In this document: positions 25,739 through 34,778 of the stretch, piece after piece
How the letters are laid out: the number at the start of each line of letters is the position of its first letter
Position numbering within the stretch: the first letter of the stretch is position 1
Assembly (NCBI GenBank): GCA_965178525.1
Contig: CBCXVS010000008.1
Coordinates: 1 to 56,430, forward strand
Direction: 5' to 3'
Origin: CBCXVS01 sp965178525
GTDB taxonomy: Bacteria; Tectomicrobia; Entotheonellia; Entotheonellales; Entotheonellaceae
Length of the DNA stretch: 56,430 bases
Notes under the pieces: generated by a model
The model's database searches: none
Seen by the model: only the letters and a program-made list of their open reading frames with translations
What the model was told of the DNA's origin: nothing
Translations under genes and position numbers: made by a program

Positions 25739-26119
25739 ATGCCAACGACACCGGATGCTATGATCGCTGCCGCCAGGGCTGCTGTGCCATCGCTGACGGC
25801 GCAGGACGTGCAGGCCAAACTTCAGGCAGGCGAGTCGATGATGATCCTCGACGTACGCGAAAAAGAGGAATACGACGAGGGTCATATTGCCGAAGCTACG
25901 CTGTTACCTCGAGGCCTCTTGGAATTCCGCATCGGCCAGGTGGCGCCCGACAAAGCGGCCAATATTATTTTGCATTGACGCCGTGATGCCCGCGCTGCCC
26001 TGGCAGGGCAGACATTACAGCAACTCGGGTACACCCATGTGGCCTTTATGCTTGACGGTTTTACAGCGTGGAGTGCTGCCGCTCTCCCCGTCGAGGGAGA
26101 CCCTCTGCCTCCTTCCTAA
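25739..26119 (+). CDS. rhodanese-domain protein with TGA at the catalytic Cys codon (possible selenoprotein)
   Basis: Start ATG 25739 follows AAAGGGGG. A single rhodanese domain is recognisable: the CH2A motif ILDVREKEEYDEGHIAEATLLPRG (residues 36-59) and the C-terminal LGYTHVAFMLDGFTAWSAAALPVEGD. The active-site loop, normally Y-C-R-x-G-x-R-A/S, reads LH-(TGA)-RRDARAALAGQTLQ. The TGA (25976-25978, codon 80) therefore stands exactly where the persulfide-forming Cys belongs. The frame then stays open for 46 codons to TAA 26117. A stem-loop lies at bacterial-SECIS distance (25995-26011). Reading as selenocysteine would give a 126-residue sulfur/selenium transferase. The plain alternative is a TGC-to-TGA nonsense mutation, plausible because other genes here carry stops. 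No selenocysteine machinery gene is in the window. Confidence 0.6.
25995..26011 (+). promoter_or_regulatory. SECIS-like stem-loop after the rhodanese TGA
   Basis: CTGCCCT, a GGC loop and AGGGCAG form a perfect 7-bp stem with a 3-base loop. The loop starts 23 bases after the TGA. Published bacterial SECIS rules call for an apical loop of 3-14 bases with G in its first two positions, 16-37 bases downstream of UGA. All of these are met. GC-rich coding DNA also forms such stems by chance. Confidence 0.45.
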
Positions 26120-26305
26120 TATCGCGCGAGTACGACGCCATACCAGGACCCCATCAGCTGCAGCATTTTTCTAGAGGAAAGATACTGCAGCCATGGTGTA
26201 CAGAGGCGGAGAGAGCGCCTCCACACGGCGCCTCGAAGCCCCGTGCGACAGCCGTTGTGCCCAGGGCTCCGGCCTCGGGACGTCCCGGATAGGCGTGCAT
26301 TGCTT

Positions 26306-29122
26306 ATGGAGAAGAGCGTGGGCTTGCTTCGGCATCGCATGCAGCACGTTGTACAGCAGCTGATTCATTTTGCCACTGCCGCTCCATGGCTGACGGTGTC
26401 GCTGGCCATTGCCCTGGCAGGTCTGGCTCTCTGGTATACGGTCACCACATTGGATTTCGCCACCTCACGGAATGCCTTGGCTTCGTCGCGTGCCCGCTAT
26501 ATCCAAGCTTACGACCACGTCAAACAAAACTTTGGCTCGCGCGATGATATTGTCGTCGTGGTTGAGCCACCGAATCTAAACCGAGGAAAACAATTCGTGC
26601 AGGCGCTCGGGGCGCGTCTGCGCGCCGATACGCAACACTTCCAAGACGTCATCGAGACGATTGACACGTCCAGCCTGGACGGCAAAAAACTACTCTATCT
26701 GTCACCAGACGACCTTCACACCCTGCACCAACGGCTCGATGATGCGCAAGACCTCATTCTCGATTTAGCCGACACGCCAGGGTTGATCCCCTTGCTGACC
26801 TCGATCAACCAGGAAATCAGCCGGGCCTTAGTCGTACACCTCACGAGCGGGTTGCTGGGATCGTCCGATGCCACCTCTACTGACGCCTCGGACACCGAAC
26901 CGGCGCAGACGTTGGATATCACATTTCTCTCCGCGCTCTTCAACGAAATCGATACCGCCCTGGCAACGCCAGAGACCTACACGTTTCATTCGCCATGGGC
27001 AAGCTTTTTTCTCGATAATGACGAGGTCTTCTCGCAGGACAGCTACCTGACCTCCAAAGACGATCGCTTCCTCTTCATGCTCGTGGACGACCGGTCTCCT
27101 CGCGGCGGCTTCGTACAACACGCCGCACCTCTACAAGCATTGCGGCAGCACATCCAAGAGGTGCGCCGCCAGTTTCCCGATGTGCATGCCGGCGTCACGG
27201 GCAGCGATGCCCTGAACAACGACGAAATGATCACGGCGCAGCAGGATACGCTTTTGGCCACGGTTTTCGCCCTGATCGGCGTGGCCCTGCTCTTCGTCGT
27301 GGCCTTCCGGCAAGTCTGGCGGCCGCTGCTCGTGGTCGCGATGCTCATTCTGGCGCTCTGTTGGACCCTGGGTTTCACCACTCTGACCGTGGGGCAATTA
27401 AATATTCTCTCGATCTCCTTTTTGCCGATTCTGATCGGCTTGGGCATTGATTTCGGCGTGCATCTCGTGGCGCGATATGGTGAGGAACGCGCCACGCAGC
27501 AGGATTTCGATACCGCGCTGGCGACCGCTTACCGCTACACAGGTCCCAGCGTCGCCGCCGCGGCGGTGACGACGGCGTTAGCGTTTTATGCGGTCATACT
27601 GACGGATTTTCGGGGGCTCGCCGAGCTAGGCTTTATTGCCGGCTCGGGCATGCTCCTGTGCCTCCTGGCCAGCTTTACAGTGCTGCCGGCCATGCTGGCG
27701 CTCCGTGAGCGCCACCGGCACATTCCCCCAGGTGTCTGGCAAAGCTTCGAACGCGACCCGCTGCGCGGCTTGATGCGCTGGCCATGGCTGACGGCGGGTA
27801 TCCTGGGTCTCGCCACACTCATGGGTCTCTGGCTCTTGCCACTGCCACAATTCGATTATAATCTCCTCCATCTGCAAGCGGAAAACACGGAATCGGTCAT
27901 CTGGGAAAACCGCCTCCATGAGGGTTCGGGACGCTCCTCATGGTATGCCCTGAGCGTCGCGGAATCAATCGAGCAGTTGCGCCGAAAGCAGGCCCTCTTC
28001 GAGTCACTGCCCGTGGTGGATGAGGTCAAAAGTGTCGCTTCGTTGCTGCCGGAAGATCAAGACGTCCGCTTGCCCCTCGTCAAACAGCTGGCGCCTTATG
28101 TGGAAGATATTGAGGGCGACTGGGAAAATCCGGAGCCGGTTGATCTCGACGAATTTGATATCTTGTTACAGAAAATTCGCTTTAAATTGCAGAAGGATAC
28201 GAAGGACTGGGCGCCGTCCAAGCGTCCCTCGGAAGCCGCGCTCACGGCGGCCCGTGCCGCGCTGCTGGCGGTCCGAAACCGACTGCAAGCGATGGACGTC
28301 GATGCCGTCCTCCGTTCTCTCACGACCTTTCAGCAGTCGTTGATCACCGATTTTGCCGACAAACTGGCTCTTTTGCAGCAGAATGTCGAGCCGACGCGCA
28401 TTACCTTCGATGATGTTCCGATGTCGTTACAGCAACGCTTTGTCGGCCAACAAGGCGGGTATCTCTTACAGATTTTTTCCCGTGACAACATCTGGGAACG
28501 CGAGGCCATGCAAGCCTTTGTCATGCAACTGCAGACGATTGATGCGGACATCACCGGACCACCGGTGGTGGCCTTTCATTCGATCCGGCAGATGAAAAGC
28601 GGCTATGAGCGTGGTGGATTGTATGCCCTGGTCATTATCATCGGGGTGATTTTGTCCCTGATGCGGCGGCTTAAACCGACGTTACTGGCGTTGCTGCCGA
28701 TGCTGATTGGGGGCCTGTGGACGATAGCCTGCATGGCATTTACGAGTCTTGATCTGAATATGGCCAATCTGATTATTCTGCCCCTGTTCATCGGCATCGC
28801 CGTTGACGATGGCATTCACATGGTGCACCGGATGCTGGAAGACCCACGTGCTGCCGCCTCCCCCTTGGCCCACAGTACCGGCAAAGCGATTGTGCTTACA
28901 TCGCTGACGACGATGGTGGGATTTGGCAGTCTCATGATTGCTCGGCATAGTGGCATCTTTAGTCTCGGCTTACTATCGACGCTCGCCGTCGGCTGCAGCC
29001 TTATCGCCGCGCTCGTCGCGCTGCCACTGGTCTTACACCTGCTCCCGGCAGGCCTCTTACAGCCGCCATCATACCCTCCCCCCCCAGGCACAGCCATACC
29101 GGATGCTCCGTCACCGTCCTAA
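26306..29122 (+). CDS. HpnN-like RND/MMPL transporter
   Basis: The protein is about 938 residues from ATG 26306. It has the two-fold RND layout: TM1 (LTVSLAIALAGLALWYTV), a large periplasmic loop, then a cluster of helices including ILSISFLPILIGLGIDFGVHLVARYGE, and a repeat with NLIILPLFIGIAVDDGIHMVHRMLED. The paired GIDFGVH and AVDDGIHM motifs are the sterol-sensing/MMPL-type helix 4. It most resembles the hopanoid RND transporter HpnN, which moves hydrophobic lipids to the outer membrane. It opens a plus-strand series of three CDP-alcohol phosphotransferase-type genes and a TolC-type gene, so export of an unusual lipid is the likely role. That substrate assignment is inferred. Confidence 0.82.
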   Translation: MEKSVGLLRHRMQHVVQQLIHFATAAPWLTVSLAIALAGLALWYTVTTLDFATSRNALASSRARYIQAYDHVKQNFGSRDDIVVVVEPPNLNRGKQFVQALGARLRADTQHFQDVIETIDTSSLDGKKLLYLSPDDLHTLHQRLDDAQDLILDLADTPGLIPLLTSINQEISRALVVHLTSGLLGSSDATSTDASDTEPAQTLDITFLSALFNEIDTALATPETYTFHSPWASFFLDNDEVFSQDSYLTSKDDRFLFMLVDDRSPRGGFVQHAAPLQALRQHIQEVRRQFPDVHAGVTGSDALNNDEMITAQQDTLLATVFALIGVALLFVVAFRQVWRPLLVVAMLILALCWTLGFTTLTVGQLNILSISFLPILIGLGIDFGVHLVARYGEERATQQDFDTALATAYRYTGPSVAAAAVTTALAFYAVILTDFRGLAELGFIAGSGMLLCLLASFTVLPAMLALRERHRHIPPGVWQSFERDPLRGLMRWPWLTAGILGLATLMGLWLLPLPQFDYNLLHLQAENTESVIWENRLHEGSGRSSWYALSVAESIEQLRRKQALFESLPVVDEVKSVASLLPEDQDVRLPLVKQLAPYVEDIEGDWENPEPVDLDEFDILLQKIRFKLQKDTKDWAPSKRPSEAALTAARAALLAVRNRLQAMDVDAVLRSLTTFQQSLITDFADKLALLQQNVEPTRITFDDVPMSLQQRFVGQQGGYLLQIFSRDNIWEREAMQAFVMQLQTIDADITGPPVVAFHSIRQMKSGYERGGLYALVIIIGVILSLMRRLKPTLLALLPMLIGGLWTIACMAFTSLDLNMANLIILPLFIGIAVDDGIHMVHRMLEDPRAAASPLAHSTGKAIVLTSLTTMVGFGSLMIARHSGIFSLGLLSTLAVGCSLIAALVALPLVLHLLPAGLLQPPSYPPPPGTAIPDAPSPS

Positions 29123-29190
29123 ATCGATTTGATGGCGACAAGATCGGTGTGCCAAATCGCGGTTTGGGGCCTCTTGCGAAGAGCTGATCG

Positions 29191-30405
29191 ATGACAATAC
29201 CTGCGGTCATTCTAGCGGTTGATGTCTTATCGCCCCCATGCCAGGTGGGAGGTCTGCCACTCTTGGTCCGCCATCTCAAGGAATTGCACAAGCTGGGCGT
29301 GCGCGAGTGTTATATCCTGGGCATGGCCGAAACGCGATACGATCTGCCAGACCCTGGCGTGCCGCAAGACGTCACCATATACCATATGGTCCACACGCCA
29401 GAGCAACTCCCACAGCAGTTACAGACGCTACTGGGCGCCGCTGGCGATTTTCTCTTGATCCGTGGGGAGTGGCTGATCGATCCGCGTCTGCTGGCGGCGC
29501 TTCTGCTGGCGCCCCAGCCGCAATGGCTCCAAGCGCCTCATGCAACGCCCCACACACTACCGGTAGCCGCACGCTTGTCACCGGCATTGCTACACGGCTG
29601 GGCTACCGCCGGGTTGGCGTCGTGGTTACAGGCGAGCCCGCCACTGCCTCCGGAGACCTTGGATACTTACCTGCCTTCACACCGTGGTCATAAGCCGTTT
29701 TATCTACAAGCGGTCACCGTACCGGTTGAGGCTGTCGCCGCAACTCAAACGCTGATCGCCGCGTCGCAGAAACAGGCTTTGGACCTGCCGGCTCTTCTCT
29801 TACACCCAATGTTCGAGAACCGGCTGGTGTTTGGATTGTGTCAGACGCCCATCACGCCGAACCACGTGACGCTTTTCAACGCTTTCTTGGGGGCTGTGAT
29901 TGCTGGCTTGTTTCTCAACGGCTGGCTACGTCTTGGTATTCTCTTGGCCCACGTGGTCGCCATTTTCGACGGCGTAGACGGGAAGTTGGCCCGGACGACG
30001 TTGCGCACGTCACGCCTCGGAGAAATAGAACATATTATCGATTTTTTTGTCGAACAGGCGTGGTACCTGACCCTCACCGCATTTTTGGCTACGAGTACGA
30101 GTTCACCATCTGTCTGGTGGATCGGCGGTGGCCTCATGGCCGCCGACCTACTCGATAAACTCCTCTATATGCTGGGGCATATCTTGCTAGGAAAACAGCT
30201 TGACGAATTAGGGTGCTTCGACCGGCGGTTTCGGCTGCTTGGAGGCCGGCGGAACGTGTACCTGTGGATCTTGTTACTGGGGTTTTGGGCAGGGTTTCCG
30301 CCGCAGGCGTTGATCGTGTCATGTGGCTGGGCGCTGTGCACACTCACCGTACACAGTATGAGATTCGTGTATCATCTGAGACGCCAGCACCTGGTGACGG
30401 CCTAA
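29191..30405 (+). CDS. nucleotidyltransferase-like/CDP-alcohol phosphotransferase fusion, copy 1
   Basis: The 404-residue protein has two parts. Residues 1-200 resemble a sugar-nucleotidyltransferase fold (VGGLPLLVRHLKELHKLGVRECYILG), but the GxGxR nucleotide-binding loop is missing, so that half may be non-catalytic. Residues 200-400 form a membrane CDP-alcohol phosphotransferase with several hydrophobic segments and FDGVDGKLARTTLRTSRLGEIEHIID. The canonical DGxxDGxxAR-x8-G-x3-D-x3-D motif is altered to G-x2-E-H-x2-D at its end. A second motif, FDRRFRLLGGRRNVYLW, is shared with copy 3. The fusion layout recalls inositol-phosphate cytidylyltransferase/di-inositol-phosphate synthases. The stop lies in an inverted repeat shared with the convergent radical SAM gene. 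Confidence 0.72.
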   Translation: MTIPAVILAVDVLSPPCQVGGLPLLVRHLKELHKLGVRECYILGMAETRYDLPDPGVPQDVTIYHMVHTPEQLPQQLQTLLGAAGDFLLIRGEWLIDPRLLAALLLAPQPQWLQAPHATPHTLPVAARLSPALLHGWATAGLASWLQASPPLPPETLDTYLPSHRGHKPFYLQAVTVPVEAVAATQTLIAASQKQALDLPALLLHPMFENRLVFGLCQTPITPNHVTLFNAFLGAVIAGLFLNGWLRLGILLAHVVAIFDGVDGKLARTTLRTSRLGEIEHIIDFFVEQAWYLTLTAFLATSTSSPSVWWIGGGLMAADLLDKLLYMLGHILLGKQLDELGCFDRRFRLLGGRRNVYLWILLLGFWAGFPPQALIVSCGWALCTLTVHSMRFVYHLRRQHLVTA

Positions 30406-30473
30406 ACCAGTGGCTCGTGGCTCGTGGTGGGTTAGAAGCTTCGGGCCATCAACTAGCCACGAGCCACTGGTTT
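30404..30473. repeat. 19-bp inverted repeat at convergent gene ends
   Basis: Positions 30404-30422 and 30455-30473 are perfect reverse complements over 19 bases (AAACCAGTGGCTCGTGGCT). Internal GTGGCTC heptamers are repeated. The left arm begins in the stop of the CDP-alcohol phosphotransferase gene, and the right arm lies within the last codons of the radical SAM gene. It probably works as a two-way terminator, and belongs with the heptamer hairpins at 23681, 31454 and 47351. Confidence 0.8.
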
Positions 30474-31430
30474 CCCATGGTGGATACGGGTGACCAATGC
30501 CAGACTGGTTTGCAACGTTTTGAGGGGTTCGCCAAGGGCGTGCGAGACCAAGCGGGCACAGCCCAGAGCACATCCGGGTTCGCAAGGTTTATGGTGATTA
30601 TTGCGCTGCAAATCATCGAACGTCACCGCGTCCAACGGCTTGTGAAAGGCCGGATTTTGGCTGCAGTACTGGACGTCACCGGCCGCGTTGATATAGAGAA
30701 ATTTACTTCCCCCGAGGCATTTCCAAGGCCGTGAGTCATCTCCCCGGAGCATCTCCTCCGCATGCTGACGATAGAATTGCATACCGGCGAAGAGGTCGTG
30801 TTCCGCCAACAAACGCACATACTGTTCGCCCTGAATGGCGATATGTCCTCCCGGCTCATGCAACAGCGAAAAACTGAAATCAAAAGGAAGTTCCGCAAGC
30901 AAACGCCGAAACTCCTCGTACTGCTGCGCGGTCTGCTCGGTCAGCACCGATTGCACCTTGACCTGAAACCGGGCTTCGCGGGCCAGCATGTGCAGCTTGG
31001 GCAAAACGGTTTTCAGAGCTTTATGTGACGAGGCCGTCGGCACAATCGAGTCCACGCTGATTTGCATCAAATCCAGACCCGCATCATTCAGCGCCGCCAC
31101 GTTCTGCGATGTTAGTAAAAAGCCATTCGTAATGAGCACGACGATATTACCATGTGGCCGCTTGGCTTTGATGTACCGAATCACCGGCGCCAGCTCAGGA
31201 TGCAGCAGGGGTTCTCCCCCTAGCAAATCGTAGACCATCACCCCCAGGGTATGAAGCTTGTCGATACGCCCTTGCAACGTTGGCAATGGCACAGGAGGCG
31301 CCCCGGAAATGAACTCCGTGCAATAACCGCATGAGAGATTACAATCGTCCGTGACGACGAGTTGCGCATAGATGGCCCGGCTGTCGAAAATACGTTTGAC
31401 GCCTTGCATCAAAAATCCCGGTCCGGGCAT
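30453..31430 (-). CDS. radical SAM enzyme with SPASM-like C-terminus
   Basis: Start ATG 31430 follows AAGGAG. The 325-residue protein has the CxxxCxxC cluster motif as DDCNLSCGYCTEF (residues 29-41), a GGEPLLHPEL motif for SAM binding, and a Cys-rich tail (WKCLGGSKFLYINAAGDVQYCSQ, CEPGCALGC) that could bind an auxiliary cluster. The enzyme would generate a 5'-deoxyadenosyl radical for a difficult modification. SPASM-like members modify peptides or small molecules. Its place inside the lipid/export cluster suggests it modifies the same product, but the substrate is unknown. It is not HpnH by any visible signature. Its last codons are encoded by the inverted repeat at 30455-30473. Confidence 0.82.
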   Translation of the reverse strand: MPGPGFLMQGVKRIFDSRAIYAQLVVTDDCNLSCGYCTEFISGAPPVPLPTLQGRIDKLHTLGVMVYDLLGGEPLLHPELAPVIRYIKAKRPHGNIVVLITNGFLLTSQNVAALNDAGLDLMQISVDSIVPTASSHKALKTVLPKLHMLAREARFQVKVQSVLTEQTAQQYEEFRRLLAELPFDFSFSLLHEPGGHIAIQGEQYVRLLAEHDLFAGMQFYRQHAEEMLRGDDSRPWKCLGGSKFLYINAAGDVQYCSQNPAFHKPLDAVTFDDLQRNNHHKPCEPGCALGCARLVSHALGEPLKTLQTSLALVTRIHHGKPVARG

Positions 31431-31453
31431 GCTGATTCTCCTTGAGCCACGTT

Positions 31454-31517
31454 GAATGCGGAATGCGGAATGCGGAATGCGGAATAAAAGTCATCTTGCA
31501 CATTCCGCATTCCGCAC
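31454..31517. repeat. GAATGCG heptamer repeats with inverted copy
   Basis: GAATGCG is repeated about four times from 31454, and CATTCCGCATTCCGCAC (31501-31517) is its inverted partner. The block lies just upstream of the radical SAM gene start and can form a hairpin in its leader. It is a member of the heptamer-hairpin group in this window. Confidence 0.75.
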
Positions 31518-31823
31518 TCCTGTGTGGGTGTGTATCGGGGAAGAATAGTAGCATACCGTCTTGTACGCGGCTACCACCTCCCCAAGTTTTGCTCCTCATC
31601 ACATGCTTGCGGCATCAGTCTAATTTTTACCGCAAAAAAGTCAGAATGCGTTATAATACGGGTCGCTATCAAGCTGCTCCGGCCAGGTGCCAGCGTCGTC
31701 AGGGAGCAATCCCAGCTATCGAATATCATGAATCTGAAACCTCCTGGCACCTGACGTTATTCGCTTACCGTTTCGTAGCCTACAGTTTTGTCTGATTGGC
31801 AGGCACTCAGTGTAGAGGTCAGA

Positions 31824-33152
31824 ATGCGTGCAGACAGCATAGGGGTTGTGTTGCTCTCTGGGGAGCAGGGTTTGATCGACGTGGCGAGGGTGCCGGTGCT
31901 GCACCGGCTGCTGTTCAACGGCCGCAAAGCGGGTATTGACACCTGGTATCTACTGACCTGGCAGCATGCTTCCGGACTGGACGCATGTCTTGCGGCTGAT
32001 CCTCGGCTCAGCGATGTGCCTTATCAGGTCTATGACCTACGAGAGACGAACGACACGCATCTGGCCGCAGCATTACCAGCCGATGAGGTGACCATTATAT
32101 CGTGCACAGCAGTTTTCGATCATCGTGTGCTTCGAGCCATACAGACATGTGAAGGGTTGACACTCGGTATCATGCGGGCTGCGCAGACCCAGACCACAGG
32201 CACGGGTGTCAGCCTGTGTGATGGGCAGGTCATGGCGAGCACGACGCTCGACTGGCCGGCCTATCAGGCCATTGGGCTTCTGCGCTGTCCGGGCGCGCTC
32301 CTAGGACAGATGATACGGCAAACCCGGAATGCGATGCTCAGCACTCCCGATCCGTTGCAGCCAGTGCTCGCGGAACTGCTCGCGACCCCAACGGCTACGG
32401 TCAAGGCTCTAGAAGTCAGTCCACAGCAATGGTTCCCACTCACAGCGCCTTACCCCACAAGTGCAGCGCGAGTTGAAATGCAGCTTCTACAGCAGCTGGG
32501 ACGAGACGGCGACAGCCCGATTGTACGCTGGGTGGCACGCCGTGTGTCCCGCAAGCTGACCCAACGGCTCATGCATACGCGTGTCAAGCCGAATCACATC
32601 ACGCTAGTCTCTGGCGCGATCGGCATCAGTGGCGCCGTTCTCCTCGCGCAGCCGATCGTGCTGTGGCAATTCCTTGGGAGTTTGTTATTTCTCTTATCAA
32701 CGATCATCGACGGCTGCGATGGCGAACTGGCCCGCCTCACATTACAGGAGTCTGCCTTTGGCGCCAAACTCGACGTGACGATGGATAACGTGGTGCATGG
32801 CGTGCTCTTTCCCGCCATTGCCCTGGGTCTATATCGCCAGCAGCACGACACCCTCTATCTTGTACTCGGGGCGTTCGTACTTGGTGGCGTGTTCCTGTCC
32901 ATGCTGGTGTTCTTGCCGCATGTCTTGCGTCCCCAGACCGTCAGGACAGCTCAAACACGGCTCCACGACAGCCTCGCCAGCCGGGACTTTGCCTATTTCC
33001 TACCGATTCTGGCCGCTTGCCAGGCGCTGCAGTGGTTTCTGTGGGCAGCGGCGGTCGGCACATACCTTTTTGCCACGGCCTGGATGGTGATGACCTGGCG
33101 TCAACGGCAGCGGAAGCCCATTCTTCATAACCAAGAGCCTTCCTCTGTCTAG
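31824..33152 (+). CDS. nucleotidyltransferase-like/CDP-alcohol phosphotransferase fusion, copy 2
   Basis: ATG 31824 follows AGAGG and is preferred to a TTG 36 bases upstream. The product is 442 residues. The N-terminal 210 residues look like a degenerate nucleotidyltransferase (VARVPVLHRLLFNGRKAGIDTWYLL) without the GxGxR loop. The C-terminal half has the complete CDP-alcohol phosphotransferase motif DGCDGELARLTLQESAFGAKLDVTMD, with all four Asp, so it is probably catalytically active in the membrane. It lacks the FDRRFR motif of copies 1 and 3. The most likely reaction joins a CDP-activated alcohol to a second alcohol, giving a phosphodiester lipid or headgroup. Confidence 0.75.
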   Translation: MRADSIGVVLLSGEQGLIDVARVPVLHRLLFNGRKAGIDTWYLLTWQHASGLDACLAADPRLSDVPYQVYDLRETNDTHLAAALPADEVTIISCTAVFDHRVLRAIQTCEGLTLGIMRAAQTQTTGTGVSLCDGQVMASTTLDWPAYQAIGLLRCPGALLGQMIRQTRNAMLSTPDPLQPVLAELLATPTATVKALEVSPQQWFPLTAPYPTSAARVEMQLLQQLGRDGDSPIVRWVARRVSRKLTQRLMHTRVKPNHITLVSGAIGISGAVLLAQPIVLWQFLGSLLFLLSTIIDGCDGELARLTLQESAFGAKLDVTMDNVVHGVLFPAIALGLYRQQHDTLYLVLGAFVLGGVFLSMLVFLPHVLRPQTVRTAQTRLHDSLASRDFAYFLPILAACQALQWFLWAAAVGTYLFATAWMVMTWRQRQRKPILHNQEPSSV

Positions 33153-33255
33153 CAACGGTGCCGGACGTCCCGTGTCGTGCGGCGCCTGACGGTTGGCTCC
33201 TGCACACGCATCGGCCTGCCACGTCTGACGCCAGAAGAAAAAAGGGACTTGCTCG

Positions 33256-34650
33256 ATGGCGAAAACAGAGCGGTTTCAGCCACTCACGACGCAACATACA
33301 CAGCCTACAGCGCCTGTTCGGGGTCTCATTGACGCCACCCGCTTGACCGAGGATGAGACACGGCTACCGTGCACACTCCTCCGCATCGGTGGCATCACCC
33401 TACTCGAACGCCATGTACGCCTCTTACAAAACCTCGATATTACCAACATTATCGTGTTCATGGCCGAGCACGACGAGAGGCTCACAGCCGCCGCGCACCG
33501 CCTCGCGAAGCGCAAGGTATCCATCTCGTTTTATGTCGCCAGGCAGGCGCCCCCTGACGCCTTGACGGAGACGCCTGATGCGTGTGGGTTGCTCCTCGAT
33601 GGCGCCGCGCTTGTTGACCATCGCTTGCCACAACAGCTCTTGCAGCGAGACAGCGACCGCATTGCCGTGGCGCCTCTGGCGCAACTGCCGGTTGCTGATG
33701 CGTCACGCATCGCACCCCTCTCTGCGGCTCCTTCCCCCGTCGCCTTTGCCGGTTGCGCTCGCCTCACACCTGGGCACCTGCAGCGCTTATGTCCGGAGAC
33801 GCATGAGCACTGGTTAGAGACGTTTTTGTCTCAGATACTCCACTGCGTGCCCCATGCGGCCGTTCCTCTCGCGTCACTGCCGACCTATATCGCCTCGATG
33901 CGGCGTGACCTACCCTACTACTGGCTCCCCGTGCGTCAGCAACGCGACCATCATCGTGGCAAGACGATACTTCTCGATGCAGCACAAAAAGGCGTACTGG
34001 ACTGGCCGGCCTGGTACGTTCATCGCCCCGTGGAAAAACGGATCGTGTACACGCTCTGTGAATGGCCGATCACGCCCAATCAAGTGACCGTCTTGTGTAA
34101 TCTCGTCGCGTTTTGGGCCGTGTACGGGTTTGCGGCCGGACCGTTATGGGGAGTGCTTTTGGCGGCACTCTGCGTTGGCATATTAGACGGCATCGACGGA
34201 AAACTTGCGCGTGTCAAGCAGATGACGTCCCGGCTGGGCAAGCTGGAACACGTCTTCGATGGGATTTACGAGTACGCCTGGATCGCAGCCATGGCGTATC
34301 GGCTGGCCACGGCCGGCTACAGTACGACGCCTTATATCCTCTGCGGTGTCATTTTGGCCGTCCATAACATCGAGAAACTTTTACTGTATCGCTTTGAAAA
34401 AACTCGCGGGGCGCCGCTCGATGATTTCAGTCCCTTCGATCGTCGTTTCCGGCTCGTCGTTGGGAGGCGCAATACGTACATGTGGCTGCTCATTCCATTC
34501 GTAGCCGCCAATGCTTTCTACGCCGGTTATTGGACGATCACGCTATACGCGATCCTCACGCTAGCGGAACGGATGGGACGGATCGGCTTCCACGCGTTGC
34601 ACACATCGAAGCGGAGACACGCGGCGCCCACGCCGCCGCCACAACCGTAG
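33256..34650 (+). CDS. nucleotidyltransferase-like/CDP-alcohol phosphotransferase fusion, copy 3
   Basis: The 464-residue protein begins with a 30-residue polar tail, then RIGGITLLERHVRLLQNLDITNIIVFMAEHDER, a nucleotidyltransferase-like start with no GxGxR. The membrane half has ILDGIDGKLARVKQMTSRLGKLEHVFD, with the same changed ending (G-x2-E-H-x2-D) as copy 1, and FDRRFRLVVGRRNTYMW, again like copy 1. Copies 1 and 3 are therefore a related pair, distinct from copy 2. A terminator follows at 34690. The shared gene order with the RND exporter and TolC-type gene suggests one pathway. Confidence 0.72.
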   Translation: MAKTERFQPLTTQHTQPTAPVRGLIDATRLTEDETRLPCTLLRIGGITLLERHVRLLQNLDITNIIVFMAEHDERLTAAAHRLAKRKVSISFYVARQAPPDALTETPDACGLLLDGAALVDHRLPQQLLQRDSDRIAVAPLAQLPVADASRIAPLSAAPSPVAFAGCARLTPGHLQRLCPETHEHWLETFLSQILHCVPHAAVPLASLPTYIASMRRDLPYYWLPVRQQRDHHRGKTILLDAAQKGVLDWPAWYVHRPVEKRIVYTLCEWPITPNQVTVLCNLVAFWAVYGFAAGPLWGVLLAALCVGILDGIDGKLARVKQMTSRLGKLEHVFDGIYEYAWIAAMAYRLATAGYSTTPYILCGVILAVHNIEKLLLYRFEKTRGAPLDDFSPFDRRFRLVVGRRNTYMWLLIPFVAANAFYAGYWTITLYAILTLAERMGRIGFHALHTSKRRHAAPTPPPQP

Positions 34651-34689
34651 TGCAATGAATACAACGCGTTCATGCCGTATGCCGCATTC

Positions 34690-34725
34690 GCATAGCCCAA
34701 GCCTTTCGGCTTAGGCTATGCTTTT
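34690..34725 (+). terminator. intrinsic terminator after copy 3
   Basis: GCATAGCC-x-AAGCC and GGCTT-x-GGCTATGC form a long stem with a small TTTC loop, followed by CTTTTG. It lies 40 bases after the stop of the third CDP-alcohol phosphotransferase gene and separates it from the TolC-type gene. Confidence 0.65.
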
Positions 34726-34778
34726 GTGAGCCTTAGCATAGGGTATCATGGACGGACACACGTAAGGAGAGAAGCCCC

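Noticed and set aside
30453..31430. Radical SAM protein as HpnH (adenosylhopane synthase).
   Set aside because: The CNLSCGYC and Cys-rich tail pattern looks SPASM-like, and no hopanoid synthesis genes other than the HpnN-like exporter are present.
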